Assembly: GCA_016715795.1 (NCBI GenBank)
Contig: JADJXP010000001.1
Span: 806,001-870,000, forward strand
Length of the DNA: 64,000 nt
From: Chloracidobacterium sp.
GTDB lineage: Bacteria > Acidobacteriota > Blastocatellia > Pyrinomonadales > Pyrinomonadaceae
Direction: 5' to 3'
Every line of letters starts with the position of its first letter. The stretch's first letter is position 1. The position numbers were made by a program, and so were the translations under genes. Below are positions 40,391 to 49,531 of the stretch, piece by piece. The notes under the pieces were generated by a model. The model saw nothing but the letters and a program-made list of their open reading frames with translations, did no database searches and was not told where the DNA came from.

Positions 40391-41782
40391 ATGGATTGCT
40401 GTTACATCGGGATCGACTTGGGGTCAACCACAACGAAGGCTGTTTTTCTTGATGAGAATGAGAATATTCTTGGTCGAGGCATAACCAACTCACGGAGCAA
40501 TTATGAGCTGGCCTGTCAGGTGGCTAGGGAGGAAGCAGAGATCAATGCCCGCTTTGAATTGCTGAAACGTAAACTTGGCGGAGATCCGCGAGTTGCTTCC
40601 CAACTCGATTCCGTAATGGACAACCTAGCCTGCCAATATGCATTGGCGCAGCACTTGAAACAACTCGAAGCATTACGCAACGAGGTCACAAGTATTGTTA
40701 AGAATTGGATCCATCACAAGGAAGATACTGATGAATATCTCGAAGCACAGGAAACCATTTTCGATTTTCTAGTCTTGCAGGCATATCAAGATTTTCTGCC
40801 TGGTGCAGAGGTTCAAAGCGACTTTTTCCGTGATCTGGCTACTAGTCTCTATTTGAAACAGGCTGACCTCGTCACCAAAGAACGACAACTCTCCTTCGAA
40901 CGTCTTGTTGGTGTCTTTGATGCCGCGATTATCAGGGTCGAGAACAAGAGCTTCGCGTTGTTCTATAGGGAATACCTCGATTTCGCCCGCGATCGTGTGG
41001 TTGAGATGGAGATGTTCAAAGATCTGAAGGGCAATATCTGCGATGCGGTTCTTGATATCACAAAAAAAGAATTTAATATCCTGAACACCGTGGGTACAGG
41101 CTATGGACGCCTTACACTGCCCTTCGCCAAGGAGCAGATCCGTTCTGAGATCCTATGTCATGGTCTCGGTGCTCATTTTATGTTCCCGGATACCAAGACG
41201 GTATTGGATATCGGTGGTCAGGATACTAAGGCAATTCAAGTCGATGGCAGCGGCATTGTTACAAGCTTTCAAATGAATGATCGTTGTGCCGCGGGTTGCG
41301 GCCGCTATCTTGGCTACATTGCCGATGAGATGAATATGGGCGTCCATCAACTCGGGCCCCTTGCGATGACATCAAAAAAGGCTGTCAAAATTAACTCGAC
41401 CTGCACTGTATTTGCAGGAGCTGAATTACGTGAACGCTTGGCTTACGGCGAGAAGCAGGAAGATATTCTGGCCGGGCTTCATCGCGCGATCATTCTGAGA
41501 GCGATGTCGCTGCTCGCTCGATCGGGTGGGGTAAGCTCGGAGTTTACGTTTACCGGCGGTGTTGCCAGAAATGAGGCTGCCATCGCTGCACTAAAGAAGT
41601 TGATCGATGAAAACTATGGTGAGATCAAGATCAACATCAGTTCCGACAGCATCTTCACCGGAGCGGTCGGTGCTGCATTATTTGCGAAGCGTGATCCGAA
41701 GGGGGTAATGGCCGACCTTGAGATCAGCAAACTGAAAGCGACCAACAGAGCTGCCAGGCCGGTGGCGGAACAGATCGCCTAG
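40391..41782 (+). CDS. bcrA: Benzoyl-CoA reductase (class I) ATPase subunit A
   Basis: 463 residues, slightly longer than Thauera BcrA. Begins with the ASKHA phosphate-binding loop YIGIDLGSTTTKAVFLD, then a long helical insert (about 45-230) seen in BcrA but not in simple activators. The second half has TVLDIGGQDTKAIQVDGSG, the 4Fe-4S cysteine segment NDRCAAGCGRYLGYIADEM, NSTCTVFAGAELRERLAYG and the closing GAVGAALFAKRDP. With BcrD it hydrolyses ATP to push electrons to benzoyl-CoA at very low potential. Eleven bases after bcrB. Confidence 0.93.
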   Translation: MDCCYIGIDLGSTTTKAVFLDENENILGRGITNSRSNYELACQVAREEAEINARFELLKRKLGGDPRVASQLDSVMDNLACQYALAQHLKQLEALRNEVTSIVKNWIHHKEDTDEYLEAQETIFDFLVLQAYQDFLPGAEVQSDFFRDLATSLYLKQADLVTKERQLSFERLVGVFDAAIIRVENKSFALFYREYLDFARDRVVEMEMFKDLKGNICDAVLDITKKEFNILNTVGTGYGRLTLPFAKEQIRSEILCHGLGAHFMFPDTKTVLDIGGQDTKAIQVDGSGIVTSFQMNDRCAAGCGRYLGYIADEMNMGVHQLGPLAMTSKKAVKINSTCTVFAGAELRERLAYGEKQEDILAGLHRAIILRAMSLLARSGGVSSEFTFTGGVARNEAAIAALKKLIDENYGEIKINISSDSIFTGAVGAALFAKRDPKGVMADLEISKLKATNRAARPVAEQIA

Positions 41783-41798
41783 TTATTGGAGGAACGAA

Positions 41799-42659
41799 AT
41801 GTATTACACGGTCGGGATTGATGTAGGGTGCGACTCCGTTAAAACGGTGGTGATGCAGTTCGACAGTGACGGTAGCGGTGAAAAACTGATACTCGACGAT
41901 CTAAATAAGTTTCGTAAGCGGGATTTGAAAAAGGTCGTCAATGAGTCTTATGAGCGGGTGTTGGCTTTAAAGAAGCTGCGACATGACGACATTGCCTATG
42001 TGGCAACGACCGGCGAAGGGGAAATGGTTGATTTCCGTCGAGGCCATTTCTATTCGATGACAGCCCACGCTCGCGGGGCGATATTTCTAAACCCTGCAGT
42101 TCGCTCGGTCGTGGATTGTGGGGCCTTGCACTCGAAAGTCATGTTGATCGATGAGCGTTCAAAGGTATTGTCCTACCGAATGACATCGCAATGCGCGTCC
42201 GGTTCAGGACAGTTCCTCGAGAATATCGCACGATATCTCGGCGTAGCCATTGATGACGTCGGCGAGCTCTCATTGCAGGCCAATAACCCAGAGACTGTCT
42301 CGGGAATATGTGCGGTATTAGCCGAAACGGATGTCATCAATATGGTGAGCCGGCAGATCTCAACCCAAAATATCTTACAGGGGATCCATCTTTCAATGGC
42401 GGCCAGACTTGTCAACTTACTGCGAATGGTAAACGCCGAGGGACAAGTCCTGATAACTGGTGGCTTGGCAAAGAATATTGGTTTCGTCAGCGCGATTCAG
42501 GAGTTGTCTGACCAGGACAAGCGTCTTAACGTAAACATTGTAAGTGAAGAGGGTGCTATTTTTGCGGGAGCGATAGGGGCCGCCATTTGGGGCAGTTTCC
42601 GTCACAACGTGTTACTAGCGAAAGCGAATAGCCGACCGGTATGCGGTTCCGTCTGTTGA
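41799..42659 (+). CDS. bcrD: Benzoyl-CoA reductase (class I) ATPase subunit D
   Basis: 286 residues with a good Shine-Dalgarno (TTGGAGGAACGAA). ASKHA ATPase: VGIDVGCDSVKTVVM loop, YVATTGEGEMVDF, SVVDCGALHSKVMLID, the cluster cysteines in RMTSQCASGSGQFLENIA and GICAVLAETDVINM, and the final GAIFAGAIGAAIWGSF. The small partner of BcrA; the two share one bridging 4Fe-4S cluster. Completes the bcrC-B-A-D order known from Thauera and (as badDEFG) Rhodopseudomonas. Confidence 0.92.
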   Translation: MYYTVGIDVGCDSVKTVVMQFDSDGSGEKLILDDLNKFRKRDLKKVVNESYERVLALKKLRHDDIAYVATTGEGEMVDFRRGHFYSMTAHARGAIFLNPAVRSVVDCGALHSKVMLIDERSKVLSYRMTSQCASGSGQFLENIARYLGVAIDDVGELSLQANNPETVSGICAVLAETDVINMVSRQISTQNILQGIHLSMAARLVNLLRMVNAEGQVLITGGLAKNIGFVSAIQELSDQDKRLNVNIVSEEGAIFAGAIGAAIWGSFRHNVLLAKANSRPVCGSVC

Positions 42660-42688
42660 ACGGCGATTAGATACTTGTTGTGTGAACG

Positions 42689-45421
42689 ATGCATATAATC
42701 AGATCCGACATACATCTAGGTGAGTTCACCAGGAACGTTGGTTCGCTTTTCCTGGACAACCGCGAGCGATTGTGTGCGGAACCCGCTGCGGCTGAACGTG
42801 TCGGCGATCGTTTTCGGTATTGGACCTGGGAGCGAATTACTCAGGATGTGATCCTGACGATCGACTACCTGTTAAAAAGCGGTCTGGAACCGGATGATCC
42901 TGAAAACAATCGAGTTGCTTTTATTGCTGGTAATAGCTATCAGCGATTGGTTTGCGAGATGGCGGTGATGAGTTGTGGGCTGATCAGTGTGCCCATTTTT
43001 GCCAAATATCCTCCGCCATTGATGTCAGGATTGCTGCGTTTTTCAGATGTTAACCTGCTCATTACAGATGTGCCGGATGAGGTCGTCGGTCTTGATAACC
43101 TGCCCGAGACGATATTGGTGCTGAAATCTGAGAACTTGGCAACCCGGAATGACAAGGGTTACCAGATCGATTTCTTTGAGGACATGTTGGGACATTCGAT
43201 CGATCCGGAAGCTAAGGCCCGGGTTGAATGTCTAATGCGAGCCGTTGATCCGTCAACGATGGCTCTTATCATGTATACGTCGGGCACTAGCGGTTTCCCG
43301 AAAGGTGTGCAGCTCAGCCACGGCAATCTGATGTCTCAGCAAAGGGCCTTGCAGATACTCTGGAAGCCGGAACCGGCAATGCGCTTCCTGTCTTACCTTC
43401 CCTGGCATCACAGCTTCGGTGGATTGTTTGAGAGATTCTTTGCCATTCACTCGGGTGGCTGCCTGGCAATCGATGATTCTCAGGGTAAAGATGTCGATAG
43501 ATTACTCGAGAACTTCAAGCGTATTAAGCCCCACATCTATTTTAGTGTGCCGAGAATCTACCAGGAGATCGCGAACCGTATTAGATCTGGCAAGGTGGCA
43601 GAAGAAGACTTCTTTCATGACGAACTTCAGTTTGTCTTCACCGCCGCCGCACCATTGCCGATCAGTACGTCGGATATTTTTAAGGCGAAACAGATTCCTG
43701 TTGTTGAGGGATGGGGCCTGACAGAAACCTCGCCGTGCTGCACGCTTACAGGTTTTGATCTCGAACGTAAGTCGGGCGTTGTTGGTTTTCCAATTCCGGG
43801 AGTTGCTCTAACGCTAGGTGGAGACAATGAAATTCTCGTGCAGGGGCCTAACGTAATGAGCGGTTACTTTAGGAATCCCGAAGCGACGAAGAAAGCCTTC
43901 AATGAGGAAGGGTGGTTCAAGACCGGTGATATCGGTGATCTCACACCGGACGGCGTCAAGATCATTTCGCGTAAGGAACGCATGTTCAAACTCGACAGTG
44001 GCGAGAAAATATTTCCTGCCGAGCTAGAAGATGATGTGAATAACCGCTGTTGTTATATCAAGCATTCTTATGTGTTTGGTCATGGCCGGACGCATCCGTT
44101 CATGCTGGTTTTTCCCAACAAGGACTGCATTGGTGCCGAGTTTGATACGGAGACGTCGCGTAACGAATGTTCGCATCCGCGACATCTGAATGCACTGTCA
44201 AATTGCTTGGGCAAATGTATCAGGCACTTAAACGAGAGGAGGGATACGACCTTTCTGAATATTAAGGAAGCTCTACTCATCGACCGCGAATTAAGCCTTG
44301 AGAACAATGAACTAACCCCTTCGTTTAAGCTGATTCCCGGCAGTATTGAGGAGCATTTCAGCGACTACATCAATGCGATGTTGGAACGCAGGTATGATGA
44401 TCTCCCAAGCGATGCACAGGTTATCGCGATCGAACCGTTGCCTTGTGAACGGCTAGAAGGTCATCTTTTGTCTAAGGCTCAGCAAGTAGCGATCGAAAAT
44501 CTGCATTATGCCGTTATCGGAACTGGTCCGGTAGGGAGGGTTTTGGCGGCTCACCTCCACAAATCAGGCCGTCAGGTGTCGGTGCTTTGCCATTTCGATG
44601 AGCAGAAACGCCAACTCGATCACAGGCCGATCTTTGTATCGGGAGAACTCCAGGCTGAAGAACAACTGCACAACGTTTACACGGATCTTGCGCAGCTCAT
44701 TGCCAAGAAACCTGATGTTGTCCTTATTTGTACAAAGAATGTTGACTCTGCGGCGCTGTTGGAACAGATCAAGACATTGGACGTACCCGATGAGATGTTG
44801 TTTGTCTCATGCCAGAACGGACTGGACGTCGAGGAACAGATCATAAGACTGTTCGGGCCGGGAAGGGCCCTTCGTATGGTTCTGAATATGGGGTGTGGAT
44901 TGATCGATGAGAGTGAGATTCGCGTGAGTTTCTCGATGAAACATTTCATTTCAGATGTTGAGTCGGTCAATTCACATCTGATCCAGCAGATCGCAAAAGA
45001 TCTGTCGAGCGCTGATTTCCCCATGGAGGCAGACGAAACTTACCGTGTGTGGGTGTTTAAGAAGGCCCTGCTGAACTCATCGCTTGGCAGTGTCTGCGCT
45101 CTGACACGCCAAACCATGGGTTTTGTGATGGGCCAGCCAGACTTGAGAGAACTCGTCAGACAGATGTTGGATGAGGGCATCAGGATCGCAGCCGCAATGG
45201 ACATTCCTATCGGTGCGGAGTTCATTCAAGAAGCCATGGCCTATCTAGACAGTGGGGGTGAACATAAACCGTCAATTCTGATCGATATCGAGAAAGGCCG
45301 GAAAACGGAGAATGATTATCACTGTGGAAAATTGGTTGAATACGCCAAAAAGTATGGCGTCAATATTACGGTGACCCCGATCGTATATTCGCTAATTAAA
45401 ACCTTGGAGATCAGACGATGA
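42689..45421 (+). CDS. Acyl-CoA ligase fused to a PanE/ApbA-type reductase
   Basis: 910 residues. Residues 1-600 are an AMP-forming acyl-CoA synthetase of the FadD/ACSL type: YTSGTSGFPKG at 196-206, EGWGLTETSP at 340-349, GWFKTGDIGD at 408-417 and the adenylation Lys547 in ELTPSFKLIP. From residue 605 a second enzyme starts: AVIGTGPVGRVLAAHL (Rossmann site, 611-616), CTKNVDS, SCQNGLD, the catalytic Lys region VWVFKKALLNSSLGS, and GRKTENDYHCGKLVEYAKK at the end, all typical of ketopantoate reductase-like proteins. Possible roles: CoA activation of benzoate, 4-hydroxybenzoate or an alicyclic acid, with a reductase step of unknown substrate. I know of no described enzyme with this arrangement. 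Overlaps the next gene by four bases. Confidence 0.88.
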   Translation: MHIIRSDIHLGEFTRNVGSLFLDNRERLCAEPAAAERVGDRFRYWTWERITQDVILTIDYLLKSGLEPDDPENNRVAFIAGNSYQRLVCEMAVMSCGLISVPIFAKYPPPLMSGLLRFSDVNLLITDVPDEVVGLDNLPETILVLKSENLATRNDKGYQIDFFEDMLGHSIDPEAKARVECLMRAVDPSTMALIMYTSGTSGFPKGVQLSHGNLMSQQRALQILWKPEPAMRFLSYLPWHHSFGGLFERFFAIHSGGCLAIDDSQGKDVDRLLENFKRIKPHIYFSVPRIYQEIANRIRSGKVAEEDFFHDELQFVFTAAAPLPISTSDIFKAKQIPVVEGWGLTETSPCCTLTGFDLERKSGVVGFPIPGVALTLGGDNEILVQGPNVMSGYFRNPEATKKAFNEEGWFKTGDIGDLTPDGVKIISRKERMFKLDSGEKIFPAELEDDVNNRCCYIKHSYVFGHGRTHPFMLVFPNKDCIGAEFDTETSRNECSHPRHLNALSNCLGKCIRHLNERRDTTFLNIKEALLIDRELSLENNELTPSFKLIPGSIEEHFSDYINAMLERRYDDLPSDAQVIAIEPLPCERLEGHLLSKAQQVAIENLHYAVIGTGPVGRVLAAHLHKSGRQVSVLCHFDEQKRQLDHRPIFVSGELQAEEQLHNVYTDLAQLIAKKPDVVLICTKNVDSAALLEQIKTLDVPDEMLFVSCQNGLDVEEQIIRLFGPGRALRMVLNMGCGLIDESEIRVSFSMKHFISDVESVNSHLIQQIAKDLSSADFPMEADETYRVWVFKKALLNSSLGSVCALTRQTMGFVMGQPDLRELVRQMLDEGIRIAAAMDIPIGAEFIQEAMAYLDSGGEHKPSILIDIEKGRKTENDYHCGKLVEYAKKYGVNITVTPIVYSLIKTLEIRR

Positions 45422-47427
45422 GATCAACTGCGACGGTTGGTGTTGTGGGTGCTGGTACCATGGGTTCCGCCATTGCCCAACATTTTTTAATGAAGGGCCT
45501 GAGTGTCGTTCTGGTCGATCGGAGTGAAGAGTTCGTTTCAAAGGGCTTGGGGCATATTCGGTCAGGTCTGGATGAAGCCAAGGATCGACGATTGATCAAC
45601 GATGATGAATATGAACGGGTAGTTGCAGGCATTACCTGCTCAACCCGCTTAGCTGATCTTTCGAACGTAGGATTCCTCGTCGAGGCCGTCTTTGAAGACC
45701 TCAGCGTAAAGAAAGAACTCTTCAAAGAGCTCGAAGCTGTCGTATCGGACAAGTGTATTCTAGCTACGAACACATCCTCCTTTCTGGTAACTGATATCGC
45801 GCGAAATTTGAGGCACCCTGAGCGGGTTGTAGGAGTTCACTATTTTTATCATGCCGCAAAGAACAAGTTAGTGGAGTTGATAGCCGGTGAAGATACAGAC
45901 GCTGAGATATTGACAAATCTTGAGAACTTCTATGCTCGCAACGGTAAGATCCCAATCATAATCCAAGATTCTCCCGGCTTCGCAATCAATCGGTTTTTTG
46001 TACCGTGGCTAAATGAAGCTGCTCGCCTTTATGAGGAAGGAGCCGGAAGCGTGAGCGCTATTGACCAAATAGCGTGTGAGGCGTTCGGTATTGGAATGGG
46101 GCCGTTCGCCTTGATGAATGCGACTGGTGTCTCAATAGCGCAGCACGCAGCAAGAGGACTCGCCGAGAAACTAGGGCCATTCTACGCACCGGCCGACATC
46201 TTGACTCAACAGGTTGAGTCGGGGGAGAACTGGAGCCTTGATGATAAAACGGTCCTGCGTGGAGGAAAGAACAATGAATCTGAGGTCAGGCAACGTCTAT
46301 TGGGTACTGCACTTGGCATAGCGTCGCAAGTGGTAAGTGAGGATGTAGTTGACGAAACCTCTGTCGACCTAGGATCTCGGACTGGTTTGCGGTGGCCTCT
46401 GGGCCCGTTTGAACTGATAAACAGGCTGGGTCTTGAGAAGGTGAGATCGATGGTGGCCTCTGTATTCGAGCCCTGGCGTATGCCGTTGCCAGATATTCTT
46501 TCTTCACGTGGAAAGGCCATTACGCTTGATCTGGTACAGGCGAAGATGTTCGGAAAAAGCGGCTTCATTATCCTTAATATTCCCGATCGCATGAATGCGT
46601 TGGGTGAGGAAGTCATGTCTCAGCTTGGCGAATGCTTTGACTCACTTGATGCAGGAACTGACATTGAAAAGATATTTATCGTTGGAAAAGGTAAGGCCTT
46701 CATCGCGGGAGCCGATATTAAATTCTTTCTCGAGGCGATAGCGGCTGCTGATCTGGATCGTATCCAAAGATTCACGGAATCTGGACAGAACATTCTTAAC
46801 AAGATCGGCAGTTCTACTAAAGCAACCTATGCGTATCTTGACGGATTGACGTTGGGTGGTGGTTTTGAGGTGGCCTTGGCCTGCAAATATCGGATCGCGA
46901 CGAGAAATACGGTCCTTGCCTTCCCGGAAACAGGTATAGGTATCTATCCGGGATTAGGCGGAACGCAAAGAACTCCACGCCTTGTCGGTAAGCCGTTAGC
47001 AAAAATGTTGATCGCTACGGGCAAATTCGTAAATGCGGATCAGGCCGTTGTGTTCGGGTTGGCCGATGCCGTGATTGAACCGGTGTTTGACTATCGGGAC
47101 CTGGATTCATTCTCTGTCGGGCCGACACAGGAAGGAACTCGACAGACGGATGATATTGGAATTGCGTTCTCGGATTTTGACGGAATCGTTGATGATGAGT
47201 TGTTCAAGAACTCCGCGTTCGGAGTTTATGAAAAGCAACTCCGCGCAAAGGCGCCGATCGCATTGAAAACGGCAATGAGATTGGTAGACGAGGGCGGAGA
47301 ACTGGCCTTAGAGGATGCCCTGAAGTTAGAACTCAGGGGATTGAAACAGATTTTTTCAACAAAGGATGCCCAAATCGGCCTGTCAAGCATTATTACCGGA
47401 AAACGGCCCGAGTTTATCGGTTGTTGA
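45418..47427 (+). CDS. 3-hydroxyacyl-CoA dehydrogenase/enoyl-CoA hydratase fusion
   Basis: 669 residues. N-terminal NAD domain (VGVVGAGTMGSAIAQHFLMK) and catalytic His in GVHYFYHAAKNKLVELIAGE, two 3HCDH C-domains (up to about 370), then a crotonase domain from about 385: FIAGADIKFFLEAI, the oxyanion and Glu positions in LGGGFEVALACKYR and FPETGIGIYPGLGGTQR. The order dehydrogenase then hydratase is the reverse of FadB/FadJ and is that of the archaeal and Metallosphaera-type crotonyl-CoA hydratase/3-hydroxybutyryl-CoA dehydrogenases. It would oxidise 3-hydroxypimeloyl-CoA and later 3-hydroxybutyryl-CoA in the lower benzoyl-CoA route. Starts inside the ligase stop (ATGA). Confidence 0.88.
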   Translation: MRSTATVGVVGAGTMGSAIAQHFLMKGLSVVLVDRSEEFVSKGLGHIRSGLDEAKDRRLINDDEYERVVAGITCSTRLADLSNVGFLVEAVFEDLSVKKELFKELEAVVSDKCILATNTSSFLVTDIARNLRHPERVVGVHYFYHAAKNKLVELIAGEDTDAEILTNLENFYARNGKIPIIIQDSPGFAINRFFVPWLNEAARLYEEGAGSVSAIDQIACEAFGIGMGPFALMNATGVSIAQHAARGLAEKLGPFYAPADILTQQVESGENWSLDDKTVLRGGKNNESEVRQRLLGTALGIASQVVSEDVVDETSVDLGSRTGLRWPLGPFELINRLGLEKVRSMVASVFEPWRMPLPDILSSRGKAITLDLVQAKMFGKSGFIILNIPDRMNALGEEVMSQLGECFDSLDAGTDIEKIFIVGKGKAFIAGADIKFFLEAIAAADLDRIQRFTESGQNILNKIGSSTKATYAYLDGLTLGGGFEVALACKYRIATRNTVLAFPETGIGIYPGLGGTQRTPRLVGKPLAKMLIATGKFVNADQAVVFGLADAVIEPVFDYRDLDSFSVGPTQEGTRQTDDIGIAFSDFDGIVDDELFKNSAFGVYEKQLRAKAPIALKTAMRLVDEGGELALEDALKLELRGLKQIFSTKDAQIGLSSIITGKRPEFIGC

Positions 47428-47457
47428 TTTCAACTGAGGCGGATAAGGGAAGTACCT

Positions 47458-48726
47458 ATGGCAGCAACTATCGCTGGATTTCGATCAAAGGATGGCGGCA
47501 ACGGAGCGCTCTTTGAAGATGTATATCTTGTTGAAGGTAGACGAACACCTTTCGGCAAATTGTCGGGCAGTTTGTCGACCGTTTCGCCAACCGATCTTGG
47601 AATCTTCGCTTCACGGGCTGCAATAGAAGCGGCTCAGGTTCCTGCCTCCGATATCGATCAGACCATCGTCGCAAATATCGGCCAAGCAAGTGCAGACTGT
47701 TTCTTCTTGCCTCGACATATAGGGCTTTACAGCGGCGCACCGCTGGCGAGCCCTGCCTTAATGGTACAGAGGATCTGTGGCTCGGGGATAGAGGTTTTAG
47801 GCCAGGCGGCAGAACAGATCGCGATTGGCAAGGCAGACCTTGTTTTGGGCTGCGGAACCGATACCATGAGCCGCTTTCCTGTCGCGTCCTATACGACACG
47901 CCAAGGTTTTGCATTGGGACAGCCTGGCTTTATCGACTTGCTATGGGAGGCACTGGATGATACCGCGGCTGTGCCGATGGGACGAACGGCGGATAATCTT
48001 GCGAAGAAATATGAGCTCTCACGTGAGGAGGTTGACGCATTCGCAGCTCGGAGCCAGCAGCGTTATTCTGACGCCTTTGCCGCAGGGTTCTTTGACCACG
48101 AGATTGTTGCGTTCGAAGGATCGAGTGGAATTTTTGAAATGAACGCGCTCGAAACACGTAAGTTCAGGCTGAAGGGACCTGAAGGGTTGTCTCAGGATGA
48201 GCATCCACGCCGAACGACAACGGAGCAATTGGCAAAGTTGCCGCCAGTCTTTTCGGAGACTGGCCCCACGACAGCCGGAAGTGCATCCGGGATTGTCGAT
48301 GGGGCGGCAGCCATGATCGTGGCGTCGGGCGACTACGTCAGGGCGAATGGCCTAACCCCAATTGGAAAGATCAGGGGCTATATGTCGGTGGGTGTCGAAC
48401 CGGACATCATGGGCATCGGACCCGTACAGGCAATTAGGACGCTGCTCGTACAGACAGGGCTGTCCATCAATGACATTGATCGCTTTGAGGTCAATGAGGC
48501 TTTTGCTGCTCAATGTCTCGCAGTTGCTAAGGAATTACGGCTCGATGAAGATAGGCTCAATGTAAACGGTGGCTCTATTGCGATGGGACATCCTCTTGCC
48601 GCGACTGGTGTGCGCCTCGCACTGACCTGTCTTAAGACTCTGCATCGTGATGATAAGCAACTGGGGATAGTTTCAGCCTGTATAGGAGGCGGACAGGGCA
48701 TCGCAATGGTGTTGGAACGTGGTTGA
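47458..48726 (+). CDS. Thiolase (acetyl-CoA acyltransferase)
   Basis: 422 residues, longer than most because of about 20 extra N-terminal residues before YLVEGRRTPFGKLSGSL. Thiolase catalytic set: acyl-accepting Cys in VQRICGSGIEVLGQAAEQI, His in NVNGGSIAMGHPLAATGVR and the second Cys in VSACIGGGQGIAMVLERG. Cleaves 3-oxoacyl-CoA with CoA; in this setting 3-oxopimeloyl-CoA to glutaryl-CoA plus acetyl-CoA is the best guess. Overlaps the following SDR gene by one base. Confidence 0.87.
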   Translation: MAATIAGFRSKDGGNGALFEDVYLVEGRRTPFGKLSGSLSTVSPTDLGIFASRAAIEAAQVPASDIDQTIVANIGQASADCFFLPRHIGLYSGAPLASPALMVQRICGSGIEVLGQAAEQIAIGKADLVLGCGTDTMSRFPVASYTTRQGFALGQPGFIDLLWEALDDTAAVPMGRTADNLAKKYELSREEVDAFAARSQQRYSDAFAAGFFDHEIVAFEGSSGIFEMNALETRKFRLKGPEGLSQDEHPRRTTTEQLAKLPPVFSETGPTTAGSASGIVDGAAAMIVASGDYVRANGLTPIGKIRGYMSVGVEPDIMGIGPVQAIRTLLVQTGLSINDIDRFEVNEAFAAQCLAVAKELRLDEDRLNVNGGSIAMGHPLAATGVRLALTCLKTLHRDDKQLGIVSACIGGGQGIAMVLERG

Positions 48727-49484
48727 TGACAGAACGAACTCCAAACCAAGTTGCGATTGTTACGGGCGCTGCTTCAGGGATCGGCACCGCTATCGCGGAG
48801 CGGCTCTCCATCGACGGATATCGAGTTGTCCTTGCGGACATTGATAAGAGTCAGCTGGCAAGGACGGTTTTGGAAATGGAAGGGCGAGGGAGTAAGGTTC
48901 TTGCGTCCCCTGTCGATATTACCCAGAAGGATCAGGTCGGCGACATGATTGAGATGACAATGGCCCGATTCGGTACGGTTGATGTTTTGGTGAATAATGC
49001 AGGGATCATTCGCGATGGATTCCTAACAAACCTATCAGAGGAAGATTGGGATAGAGTGCTAGACGTCAATCTAAAGGGTGCTTTCTTGTGTTGTCAGGCA
49101 GTCTTCCCCGTAATGAAAGAAAAGCAGGCGGGACGGATCGTCAATATCTCGTCGCGCGCATGGCTGGGAAACATTGGACAGGCCAATTACTCGGCCAGTA
49201 AAGGTGGGCTGGTCAGCCTTACTCGAACGTTGGCTCTGGAATTTGCACGCTACCAGATCAACGTTAACGCCATCGCGCCGGGTTTGATCGATACGCCCAT
49301 GACTCGTGGCTTACCCGAGAAGTCGCTGCGACGCCTTTTGCAAATGCAGCCGACGGGAAAGATGGGAAGTGTTAAAGATATTGCCGCGGCGGTGAGCTTT
49401 TTGGTGTCGGACGATGCCCGATTCATTACCGGGCAGATATTGCATGTCGATGGTGGCAAGAGTTGTGGCCTGCTGGCCTTATGA
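48726..49484 (+). CDS. Short-chain dehydrogenase (FabG/PhaB-like)
   Basis: 252 residues from the ATG at 48726 (TGATG overlap with the thiolase stop). Classical SDR: AIVTGAASGIGTAIAERL (NAD(P) loop), DVLVNNAGIIRDGFL, VNISSRAWLGNIGQANYSAS with Ser/Tyr/Lys triad, and IAPGLIDTPMTRGLP. Probably a 3-hydroxyacyl-CoA dehydrogenase or 3-oxoacyl reductase acting with the two thiolases on either side. The exact substrate cannot be read from sequence. Confidence 0.83.
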   Translation: MTERTPNQVAIVTGAASGIGTAIAERLSIDGYRVVLADIDKSQLARTVLEMEGRGSKVLASPVDITQKDQVGDMIEMTMARFGTVDVLVNNAGIIRDGFLTNLSEEDWDRVLDVNLKGAFLCCQAVFPVMKEKQAGRIVNISSRAWLGNIGQANYSASKGGLVSLTRTLALEFARYQINVNAIAPGLIDTPMTRGLPEKSLRRLLQMQPTGKMGSVKDIAAAVSFLVSDDARFITGQILHVDGGKSCGLLAL

Positions 49485-49531
49485 TCGGCTTTATTCGGTT
49501 CTTGTTCGGGATTGATAGGTAAAAAGTTGAT

